Assembly (NCBI RefSeq): GCF_026725475.1
Contig: NZ_CP109965.1
Coordinates: 1,674,001 to 1,738,000, forward strand
Direction: 5' to 3'
DNA length: 64,000 nucleotides
From: Catenovulum adriaticum
GTDB lineage: Bacteria; Pseudomonadota; Gammaproteobacteria; Enterobacterales; Alteromonadaceae
A program made the translations under genes and the position numbers. Below, piece after piece: positions 17,080 through 24,223 of this stretch. The notes beneath the pieces were generated by a model. The model searched no databases, was not told the DNA's origin, and saw only the letters and a list, made by a program, of their open reading frames with translations. Numbering within the stretch: position 1 is the first letter of the stretch; every line of letters starts with the position of its first letter.

Positions 17080-17823
17080 ATGACTAAAAAGGCTACGCTC
17101 TATCGAATGGAAACATCAAACCATATTTGCCCATTTGGTTTAAAATCAAAAGATTTGTTAAAGCGATCTGGCTATTCAATTGAAGATCAAAAATTAACCA
17201 CCCGAGAAGAAACCGATAATTTTAAGCAACAATATCAAGTTGAAACCACACCTCAAGTTTTTATCAAAGATGAACGAATTGGAGGTTATGACCAGCTTAG
17301 AGATTATTTAGGAAAAGAACCAGCCGGACAGCAAGGTATGAGTTATGCACCTGTGATTGCAATTTTTGCAGTTAGCTTATTATTAAGCTTTGTTTTCACG
17401 TTGAGTTTTACTGGGTTTGACGGCTTATCGAGCTTTTCAATTTCGTTACTTGAATTATTTGTTGCGCTATCCATGACAATTTTAGCCATTCAAAAATTAC
17501 AGGATTTAGAGCAGTTTTCTAATTCATTCATTACTTACGATTTACTTGCGATGAAAGCGGTGCGCTACGCTTATATTTACCCATTTTTAGAAGCCTACGC
17601 AGGTATAGGCATGATAGCTAATTTACCCGCTTATACGGTTGCTCCCGTTTCATTATTTATCGGTATTGTAGGTGCAATCTCTGTATTTAAAGCCGTATAT
17701 ATAGACAAACGTAAACTTAAATGTGCTTGCGCTGGTGGTAACAACAAAGTGCCACTAGGGTTTATATCACTAACTGAAAATTTATTCATGATTACAGCCG
17801 GTGTTTGGATGTTTATTAGGTAA
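17080..17823 (+). CDS. Glutaredoxin - MauE-like membrane fusion protein
   Basis: 247 residues from the ATG at 17080, chosen because GGAGG (17070-17074) is ideally spaced; a TTG 15 codons upstream has none. The N-terminal 80 residues form a glutaredoxin fold with the active site HICPFGLKSKDLL (Cys-Pro-Phe-Gly, a single-thiol form) and the cis-proline strand TTPQVFI. Residues about 88-247 hold four or so membrane helices of the MauE/DoxX type, with a Cys-x-Cys pair in KCACAGG near residue 214. The likely job is passing reducing equivalents between cytosol and membrane for cysteine or metal chemistry. Lies between fnr and uspE. Confidence 0.8.
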   Translation: MTKKATLYRMETSNHICPFGLKSKDLLKRSGYSIEDQKLTTREETDNFKQQYQVETTPQVFIKDERIGGYDQLRDYLGKEPAGQQGMSYAPVIAIFAVSLLLSFVFTLSFTGFDGLSSFSISLLELFVALSMTILAIQKLQDLEQFSNSFITYDLLAMKAVRYAYIYPFLEAYAGIGMIANLPAYTVAPVSLFIGIVGAISVFKAVYIDKRKLKCACAGGNNKVPLGFISLTENLFMITAGVWMFIR

Positions 17824-17856
17824 GCATTAAACGCTCTTTTGGGTTAACGCAAAATT

Positions 17857-17898
17857 TAACTTGTGATTACAAGTTTTAAAACTTGTAATCACAAGTTA
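17857..17898. repeat. Perfect 42-bp palindrome made of two tandem dyads
   Basis: The 42 bases are identical to their reverse complement. Within it are two copies of AACTTGT-N4-ACAAGTT, at 17858-17875 and 17880-17897, 22 bases centre to centre. It lies 34 bases after the Grx-MauE stop and about 68 bases before uspE. No T-tract follows. The two equally spaced dyads look more like a tandem operator than a terminator. Confidence 0.75.
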
Positions 17899-17965
17899 GC
17901 TAAGCAGAAATCCATTTTTTAGCCTAAACTTAATAAGATTAAAGCAAGTCAGAAAGAGGTAAATC

Positions 17966-18910
17966 ATGTCTGAATTCAACAAAATTCTCGCGATTATCGA
18001 TGCAACAGACGAAACACAAAAATCTTTAAAGCGAGCTGTAGAACTGGCTAAAAAAACGGATGCTAGCATTACTGTTCTGTTAGTGGTTTACGATTTTTCT
18101 TACGAGATGACGACTATGCTCTCGGGTGACGAAAGAGAGTTAATGCGCCGCTGTATGATTGAAGAGCGTACAATTTGGTTAGATGAAATATTGGCGCCCT
18201 ATGCAGATCAGGTTCAGCAAATTCGTCCTTTAGTTGAATGGCATAATCGTCCTTTTGAAGTTATTATAAAACACACTTTACAAGAACAATACGATCTCAT
18301 CATAAAAGCCACTCATAAACATCACTTATTGCATTCGGTCATTTTTACACCCACCGATTGGCATTTAATCCGCAAAGCGCCTGTACCTGTACTTTTAGTT
18401 AAAGATCACGCATGGCCAGAACATGGAAATATCATTGCAGCCATAAACGCAGCCAACGATGAAATTGATCATAAAATTCTCAATCAAAATATTATAAAAA
18501 TGGCCGGCAAGTTCGCAAAAATACTCAACGCGCAGCGCTACTTACTAAATTGTTATCCAGGTACGCCGATAAATTTAACTGTCGAAATACCTGAATTTGA
18601 TCCCAATCAATATCGTCAAGCAATTCGTCAACACCACATAAACGCTACGCTTGATTACGCAAAACAATATCAAGTTCCGCAAGAGAATTGTTTAATAGAA
18701 GAAGGCCTACCAGAAGATTTAATTAACTCAGTTGCGAAAGAAAAAGACGCTGAGCTAATTGTAATAGGAACGGTTGGGCGCACGGGTTTGAGTGCTGCGC
18801 TATTAGGAAATACCGCCGAGCATTTATTAGATGCAGCTAATTGTGATGTTTTAGCCATTAAGCCAGATGGCTTTGTGTCTCCCGTAAAATTAGATGATAA
18901 AAAGCAGTAA
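17966..18910 (+). CDS. uspE: Universal stress protein UspE
   Basis: 314 residues with two tandem Usp domains: residues about 1-145 (FNKILAIIDATDETQKSL...) and about 150-305, the second ending with the nucleotide-binding GTVGRTGLSAALLGNTAEHLL and the strand DVLAIKPDG. Two-domain cytosolic UspE proteins are encoded near fnr and ttcA in many gammaproteobacteria, as here. Roles in stress survival, adhesion and motility are known in E. coli. Start follows GAGGTAA. The palindrome upstream may control it. Confidence 0.92.
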   Translation: MSEFNKILAIIDATDETQKSLKRAVELAKKTDASITVLLVVYDFSYEMTTMLSGDERELMRRCMIEERTIWLDEILAPYADQVQQIRPLVEWHNRPFEVIIKHTLQEQYDLIIKATHKHHLLHSVIFTPTDWHLIRKAPVPVLLVKDHAWPEHGNIIAAINAANDEIDHKILNQNIIKMAGKFAKILNAQRYLLNCYPGTPINLTVEIPEFDPNQYRQAIRQHHINATLDYAKQYQVPQENCLIEEGLPEDLINSVAKEKDAELIVIGTVGRTGLSAALLGNTAEHLLDAANCDVLAIKPDGFVSPVKLDDKKQ

Positions 18911-18942
18911 TACTTCGCTCAAATTAAGTTGAGTTAACCAAC

Positions 18943-18974
18943 ATTGCCATTTAAATTAACGTTGAAATGGCAAT
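18943..18974 (+). terminator. Hairpin after uspE
   Basis: Perfect 10-bp stem ATTGCCATTT (18943-18952) / AAATGGCAAT (18965-18974), 12-base loop. Only a short T stretch follows, so termination is likely but not certain. Confidence 0.5.
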
Positions 18975-19000
18975 TCCTAAGTTAGATGACGCCGATAATA

Positions 19001-19029
19001 TTGTGCTCATTTGTCTATACGTATATAAT
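19001..19029 (+). promoter_or_regulatory. ttcA: Sigma-70 promoter of ttcA
   Basis: TTGTGC (19001-19006), 17-base spacer, TATAAT (19024-19029). Predicted transcription start near 19036. Since this is downstream of the most upstream in-frame start (18986), it supports the ATG at 19058. Confidence 0.65.
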
Positions 19030-19057
19030 CCGCGCCTCAGTTAATATCGGGGCTTGT

Positions 19058-19999
19058 ATGCAAACTTTAACCGCAAAACAACAGTATAATTTTAATAAAC
19101 TTCAAAAACGAATCCGTCGAGGTGTTGGTAAGGCTATCGAGGATTTCAACATGATTGAAGACGGCGATAAAGTTATGGTGTGTTTATCTGGAGGTAAAGA
19201 TAGCTACACTATGCTGGACATTTTATTATGTTTACAAAAAAGAGCACCTATCAATTTTGATATTATTGCGGTGAATTTAGATCAAAAACAACCAGGTTTT
19301 CCTGAGCATGTTTTACCTGAATATTTAACAGAGCTAGGCGTTAACTTTAAAATTGTAAACGAAGATACTTACAGTATCGTTAAAGAAAAAGTCCCCGAAG
19401 GTAAAACAACTTGTGCTCTTTGTTCACGTTTGCGGCGTGGTATTTTATACCGTACCGCAGAAGAGCTAGAAGTGACTAAAATAGCACTGGGCCACCACCG
19501 AGATGACATTTTAGAAACCTTGTTTTTAAATATGTTTTACGGCGGTAAATTGAAAGGTATGCCACCTAAATTAATCAGCGATAATAAACAACATATCGTT
19601 ATCCGTCCGTTGGCTTATTGCCGTGAAAAAGATATTGAAACCTATTCAAATATTAAAGAATTTCCAATTATTCCGTGTAACTTATGTGGCTCACAAGATA
19701 ACTTACAACGTCAGGTTATTAAAGAGATGCTGCAGTCTTGGGATAAACAATACCCAGGCCGCTTAGAAACTATGTTTAATGCGGTACAAAATGTTACTTT
19801 ATCTCACTTAGCTGATCCCAGCTTATATAATTTTACCGGTTTAGTATCTAACCAAATGAATGAATTTAACGGTGAAGGGGATATTGCATTTGATAGCGAG
19901 CCACTAGTACCAACGCCTATCGATGAATCTCTCTATGGGGATGATAACCAACCTGAAGCATCTGAGCACATTCCTGTGCAAATCGTTAATTTAAGTTAA
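19058..19999 (+). CDS. ttcA: tRNA 2-thiocytidine(32) synthetase TtcA
   Basis: 313 residues from the ATG at 19058 (MQTLTAKQQYNFNKLQKRI), the usual TtcA start; a longer in-frame extension begins before the promoter's -10 box and is rejected. The PP-loop ATP-binding motif SGGKDS is near residue 50, CALCSRLRRG holds the CxxC pair near residue 122, and PCNLCGSQDNLQR is the other conserved Cys block. TtcA is an iron-sulfur enzyme that thiolates cytidine 32 of some tRNAs. Adjacent to uspE and near fnr, the order seen in Shewanella and E. coli relatives. Confidence 0.95.
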   Translation: MQTLTAKQQYNFNKLQKRIRRGVGKAIEDFNMIEDGDKVMVCLSGGKDSYTMLDILLCLQKRAPINFDIIAVNLDQKQPGFPEHVLPEYLTELGVNFKIVNEDTYSIVKEKVPEGKTTCALCSRLRRGILYRTAEELEVTKIALGHHRDDILETLFLNMFYGGKLKGMPPKLISDNKQHIVIRPLAYCREKDIETYSNIKEFPIIPCNLCGSQDNLQRQVIKEMLQSWDKQYPGRLETMFNAVQNVTLSHLADPSLYNFTGLVSNQMNEFNGEGDIAFDSEPLVPTPIDESLYGDDNQPEASEHIPVQIVNLS

Positions 20000-20015
20000 C
20001 TCATATTCGCTATAC

Positions 20016-20052
20016 ACTCTAATATACCCAAATTTCTTGAGTATATTAGAGT
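20016..20052. repeat. 12-bp inverted repeat downstream of ttcA
   Basis: ACTCTAATATAC (20016-20027) / GTATATTAGAGT (20041-20052), 13-base loop. There is no T-tract, so terminator function is doubtful. The 230 bases to egtD hold more short dyads, for example TTTATTT/AAATAAA at about 20097-20117, and may be a dispersed repeat. Confidence 0.5.
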
Positions 20053-20283
20053 AACATTATCTTACATGCCACTTGCATTTCCCGCTTAGACCAAGCTTTT
20101 ATTTTCATAGAAATAAAGCGAAAATCACGATGAGGACGCCATTCAAGCTTCAATTCAAAAAATAGCGATTGAATAACGCTGTTACAAAATTTATATATCT
20201 AAAGCGCGTAAATCTTTATTATCCTTGCCAGATAGTCTCCATGACAATAATCTATTAAAATCATTACAAATGACAAATACGCC

Positions 20284-21303
20284 CTAACTTGTTGATAACA
20301 AATACAAACTAAACTGATTATTGGGCGCAACCCATTGTTGATTAATTTTCCAGCCAGCTTTAGCTGATAAGTGCATAAAATCTTGGCGATTATATTTGTA
20401 GGAGTTTTCGGTATGAATGCTTTCGCCTTCGGCTATATGAATGTTATGTCCACCAATGCAAACCACTTGATTCTTTTTACTCACTAAATGCATTTCAATT
20501 CGGCTTTTAACTGGGTTATAAAACGCATAATGTTCAAATTGCGCTAACTCAAAATTGGCGCCTGCTTGCTGATTTAAATGGTTTAAAATATTTAAATTAA
20601 AAGCTTTAGTAACCCCCTGCTTATCGTTATAGGCTTGGTGTAATACACTAGCAGATTTTTTAGTATCCACTCCAATTAATAAGTAGCCTCCCTTCCCCAC
20701 AGAGCGTCTTACTTGATTTAAAAAATCAAGGGCTAAATTTTTATCAAAGTTACCAATGGTTGAACCTGGAAAAAACCCAAGTTTTATATGATTAGTTAAT
20801 GTGGGCAATTTCACTTTTTGAGTAAAATCCGCTTCAATGGGTAAAATTTCAACACTTGGATACGCTGCTTTTAGCTTTTTTGCAGCAGACCGTAAATGCT
20901 CACCCGAAATATCAATCGGCAAATAACGTTTTATCTGAGGTATATGATTAAATAAGGATTTAATTTTTACCGAAGCCCCAGCACCAAACTCAATAACATC
21001 TATATCTTGGCTAAATTTTTGACTAAGCGCTTGAGCGACACTAGGCAACATCGCCATTTCACTTTTAAAAGGATAATACTCGTCTAGATCACAAATCTGC
21101 TCAAATAAAGCGGATCCTTTGGCATCATAAAAATATTTAGCGCAAAGCTCTTTTTGAGGCAAAGTTAATGATTGTAGCACATCGTCAATAATCGCTTGAT
21201 TAAATTGAGGCGGGTTATGCTCAAACTGAGCTTGTGTCTTTAAATGTTCATCAGCTAACATTTCGGCTTCAAATCTATGGTTAATATATTTTGACATTGT
21301 CAT
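20284..21303 (-). CDS. egtD: L-histidine N-alpha-methyltransferase EgtD
   Basis: 339 residues from the ATG at 21303, chosen because AAGGAT is 7 bases upstream; an in-frame extension to 21357 would overlap egtB. Features of the EgtD family (SAM-dependent): YFYDAKGSALFEQICDLDEYY near the N-terminus, the SAM motif VIEFGAGASVKIK near residue 105, LPIDISGEHL, and GFFPGSTIGNF. It trimethylates histidine to hercynine, the first step of ergothioneine synthesis. It follows egtB by 14 bases in a two-gene operon; the ribosome-binding site lies at the egtB end. Confidence 0.93.
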   Translation of the reverse strand: MTMSKYINHRFEAEMLADEHLKTQAQFEHNPPQFNQAIIDDVLQSLTLPQKELCAKYFYDAKGSALFEQICDLDEYYPFKSEMAMLPSVAQALSQKFSQDIDVIEFGAGASVKIKSLFNHIPQIKRYLPIDISGEHLRSAAKKLKAAYPSVEILPIEADFTQKVKLPTLTNHIKLGFFPGSTIGNFDKNLALDFLNQVRRSVGKGGYLLIGVDTKKSASVLHQAYNDKQGVTKAFNLNILNHLNQQAGANFELAQFEHYAFYNPVKSRIEMHLVSKKNQVVCIGGHNIHIAEGESIHTENSYKYNRQDFMHLSAKAGWKINQQWVAPNNQFSLYLLSTS

Positions 21304-21317
21304 ATTCGTTATCCTTA

Positions 21318-22643
21318 TTAAATATTTCTGGCAAGTCTGAGACCGGAAAATTGCCAACGCTGAGCTGGATAGAAAAAGTTACGATAACTATGACGAATTT
21401 GCTCAATCGGCGTGACGCAACTACCGCCTCTCAATACAAACTGACCACACATAAATTTACCGTTATATTCACCAACTGCACCGGATGCGACTTCAAATTT
21501 TGGGTAAGCAATATAAGGGCTACTCGTCCATTCCCATACATCACCATACATTTGTTGTAAATTAGGTTTATGTTTATCGCTCATTTGTGGTCGCCAATGA
21601 TTTTGGCGCTGAAAGTTACCCTCAATATTTAACTGTTTAGCAGCAACTTCCCACTCAAACTCAGTGGGCAACCTTGCATTCGCCCAGTTAGCAAATGCAT
21701 CGGCTTCAAAATAGCTAATATGACAAACGGGTGCATCCAACGATAAAGCTTGTAGGCCATCTAACCCAAATGAAAACCATCGGCCTGCTTTTTTTACCCA
21801 ATATAAAGGCGCTTGCCAGTTTTGCTGCTGAACTTGTGTCCAACCGTCTGATAACCACAAGGTTGGGGTTTGGTATCCTCCGTCCTGCATAAACTCAAGC
21901 CACTGGCGGTTAGTAACCGGTGTATTCGCCAACTCAAAATTCTCTAAATAGACAAGGTGTTTAGGTCTCTCGCAGTCAAAGCTGAAAACATTTTCTTGTG
22001 CACCAATTTGATATAAGCCGCCTTCAAATTGGCTAAACCTTGTCTCAGCACCATTATTAGCTAATAAAGGTTTTTTATTTGTTTCAGCCGTTTGAGTGTC
22101 ATCACTGTTAATTACCGGTGTCACTGTACGCATACTGGGATACAAAGGATTGCATGATAAAGCATGAAGTATATCCGTTAAAATAAGCTCTTGGTGTTGC
22201 ATTTCATGATGAACACCCAGCTCAACTAATTCAACGACTCGATATGCAATATTAGGTTTAACAAGCAGTTTTGTAATAGCTTCATTTACATACTCTCTGT
22301 ATTTAAAAACCTGACTCAGCGATGGCCGGCTTAATAGCCCTCTTTGCGCTCGAGTATGCCTCTCACCCAGCTGGTTATAGTATGAATTAAATAAATAGTT
22401 AAAATGTGGATCAAACGGCTTATAATTATCAACGTATTCCATCAAGATAAATTGCTCAAAAAACCAACTCGTGTGAGCTAAATGCCATTTGGTTGGGCTC
22501 GCATCCTCCATTGACTGCAACAACATATCTTCATCTGATAAGGTTTTCGTTAGGTGTACAGTTTGAGTGCGGCATTGGGTGAACTGTTCAATTAACAATA
22601 TTACGTTTGATTGAGGGTTAGCGTTATTCACGCGATGCTTCAT
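21318..22643 (-). CDS. egtB: Ergothioneine sulfoxide synthase EgtB
   Basis: 441 residues. N-terminal DinB-like helical domain with iron-binding histidines in TKWHLAHTSWFFEQF (near 55) and HHEMQHQELILTDILHAL (near 143; the H-x3-H pair), then a C-terminal formylglycine-generating-enzyme (SUMF1-like) domain with FANWANARLPTEFEWEVAA and YGDVWEWTSSPY. It is the non-haem iron enzyme joining hercynine to cysteine or gamma-glutamylcysteine with oxygen. No methyltransferase domain is fused, so it is EgtB, not the ovothiol enzyme OvoA; the next gene, egtD, supplies that activity. No egtA, egtC or egtE is nearby. Confidence 0.93.
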   Translation of the reverse strand: MKHRVNNANPQSNVILLIEQFTQCRTQTVHLTKTLSDEDMLLQSMEDASPTKWHLAHTSWFFEQFILMEYVDNYKPFDPHFNYLFNSYYNQLGERHTRAQRGLLSRPSLSQVFKYREYVNEAITKLLVKPNIAYRVVELVELGVHHEMQHQELILTDILHALSCNPLYPSMRTVTPVINSDDTQTAETNKKPLLANNGAETRFSQFEGGLYQIGAQENVFSFDCERPKHLVYLENFELANTPVTNRQWLEFMQDGGYQTPTLWLSDGWTQVQQQNWQAPLYWVKKAGRWFSFGLDGLQALSLDAPVCHISYFEADAFANWANARLPTEFEWEVAAKQLNIEGNFQRQNHWRPQMSDKHKPNLQQMYGDVWEWTSSPYIAYPKFEVASGAVGEYNGKFMCGQFVLRGGSCVTPIEQIRHSYRNFFYPAQRWQFSGLRLARNI

Positions 22644-22657
22644 CCTTTTGTTCGTTT

Positions 22658-22862
22658 AACTTAACCTCAAATCGGGTTAAGGTTTATTCTAACTATGTGA
22701 ATTACTTAACCTTATAGCTCTGCATGCTTTCCGAGCATTTTTTGCGTGGACAAGGCAAATTTAAGCGTCAATAGCTAGCCTATTGCAAGTAAATTTAACG
22801 CAGTCCCCCGTTATAAAAGCCCGCCTAAAACATATTTACTTAAACCGAGTTGAGGTTAACTT
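22658..22862. repeat. 205-bp element with terminal inverted repeats (MITE-like)
   Basis: Left end AACTTAACCTC... (22658-22681) and right end (22839-22862) are inverted repeats matching at 21 of 24 positions. The interior is also roughly self-complementary: CAATAG/CTATTG at 22769-22783, AAATTTA arms around it, GCGTGGAC and GTCC arms farther out. No open reading frame. The form fits a non-autonomous mobile element or a dispersed hairpin repeat. It lies between egtB and the divergent channel gene, starting 15 bases upstream of egtB, so it may carry the egtB promoter. Confidence 0.55.
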
Positions 22863-23075
22863 ACATTATTCGATACTTAATAAGCTTAGAAGCCATAGAT
22901 AAATTTACAAATGCAAATTAATATAAAATCTATTAATGAAGGTTTGATGACGAAAATAAAAGAATAGTTCGTGTTTTTGCTTGTTTGCCACTAATGCATA
23001 AAAATCAATTCAACTACCCGTGTAGATTCAGTTATAATTTGCGGGATTTCCATTGCACTGAGGTTTTGCACAAGC

Positions 23076-23918
23076 ATGTTGCTACAACAACTACAACACA
23101 CATTTAAACAAGTTGATCAGAGTCGAGTTTTTCAATCATTTGTTATTGCTGTCATCGTTATATCCGCACTCACTGTCGGCGCTCATACCTATTCACTAAA
23201 CCCAGCTATTGAATTTATTTTGGAGTGGTTGGATAAAGGGATTACTTTTTTCTTTTTAGTTGAATTAATTATTCGTTATATCGCCACTAATAATTTTAAA
23301 CACTTCTTCAAACAGGGATGGAATATCTTTGATACCATAATTGTTTTAGGCAGCTTATACCCTGCTGCAGGTTCAACCATATTTATCGCTAGGTTATTGC
23401 GTATTTTTAGAGTATTACGTTTAGTTTCAATGATTCCTGAACTGAGGTTGCTCGTTAATGCTCTAATTAAAGCAATCCCACAAATGGGCTATATTGCGCT
23501 TCTCATGTTCGTTATTTTTTATATATATGCGGCGGTAGGCAGTATGCTGTTTGCCAATATCAACCCTGAGCTGTGGCAAGATGTTTCAATCTCTATGCTC
23601 ACTTTATTTAGAGTTGCTACTTTTGAAGACTGGACTGATATCATGTATGAAACCATGAAGGTTTATAAGCTCAGCTGGATATATTACTTGACCTTCATTT
23701 TTTTAACTGCATTCATCTTTTTAAATATGATGGTGGGTACTATTTTAGAAGTTATGAGCCAAGAGCATAGCAATATGAAAGCTCAAACTGAGCCGCCAAA
23801 ACCAGAACCGGCAACGCAACAGCAAGTTGAACAATTGCAAAAACAGCTGACTGATATTCAACAAAGCTTGGCGCAACTTAGCTATGCTAAAAAGAACAAA
23901 GCAGATGAGTTAAGTTAA
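23076..23918 (+). CDS. NaChBac-type voltage-gated ion channel with acidic filter
   Basis: 280 residues, one-domain six-helix channel. Voltage sensor S1-S4 (residues about 15-130), with arginines in S4 (ARLLRIFRVLRLVSM). Pore helix and selectivity filter TFEDWTD at residues 182-188, then S6 (ending NMMVGTILEVM). A C-terminal coiled coil (QQQVEQLQKQLTDIQQSLAQL) would hold the tetramer, as in bacterial Nav channels. The filter aligns with TLESWSM of NavAb; the Asp residues at the S and M positions match those engineered to make calcium-selective CavAb. Calcium permeation is therefore inferred, not proven. Single-gene unit with a terminator. Confidence 0.88.
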   Translation: MLLQQLQHTFKQVDQSRVFQSFVIAVIVISALTVGAHTYSLNPAIEFILEWLDKGITFFFLVELIIRYIATNNFKHFFKQGWNIFDTIIVLGSLYPAAGSTIFIARLLRIFRVLRLVSMIPELRLLVNALIKAIPQMGYIALLMFVIFYIYAAVGSMLFANINPELWQDVSISMLTLFRVATFEDWTDIMYETMKVYKLSWIYYLTFIFLTAFIFLNMMVGTILEVMSQEHSNMKAQTEPPKPEPATQQQVEQLQKQLTDIQQSLAQLSYAKKNKADELS

Positions 23919-23941
23919 AACCTGCTAACCTTTTCATATTA

Positions 23942-24000
23942 ATTTTCATTTTATGAGAATTCTCTCATAAAATGAAAATCTACTTCTTTTTTCTTTTTCA
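23942..24000 (+). terminator. Terminator after the ion channel
   Basis: Perfect 17-bp stem from ATTTTCATTTTATGAGA (23942-23958) and its complement (23963-23979), loop ATTC, followed by a pyrimidine tract CTACTTCTTTTTTCTTTTT. Confidence 0.75.
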
Positions 24001-24132
24001 CTTTCTTAGTAAAAGCCATGTGCATAACTGAACACAGTTCTTATATGATATTAGCTAATAATATAATGGTCTAAAATTTTAAACGTGGTATGCTTCATAT
24101 ATCTCAGTTTACTGTTTAATGCCATTTTTTAA

Positions 24133-24161
24133 TTGACACGTATTGATCTAATTTAGATATA
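24133..24161 (+). promoter_or_regulatory. Sigma-70 promoter of the diguanylate cyclase
   Basis: Consensus -35 TTGACA (24133-24138), 17-base spacer, -10 GATATA (24156-24161). The palindrome CATCATTAATGATG (24181-24194) lies just after the predicted transcription start and could be an operator. Confidence 0.6.
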
Positions 24162-24223
24162 CCGTTATATATTTCATCACCATCATTAATGATGTTGGTT
24201 ATCCCATATTGCAAGGAGCTGTT

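Larger units (their letters stand above)
23919..24223. other. Intergenic region between channel and cyclase
   Basis: 305 bases holding the channel terminator (23942-23979), the cyclase promoter (24133-24161) and a 14-bp palindrome (24181-24194). Nothing else found. Confidence 0.7.

Noticed and set aside
21318..22643. Considered as ovothiol synthase OvoA
   Set aside because: OvoA has a fused C-terminal methyltransferase; this protein ends after the SUMF1-like domain and egtD is a separate gene.
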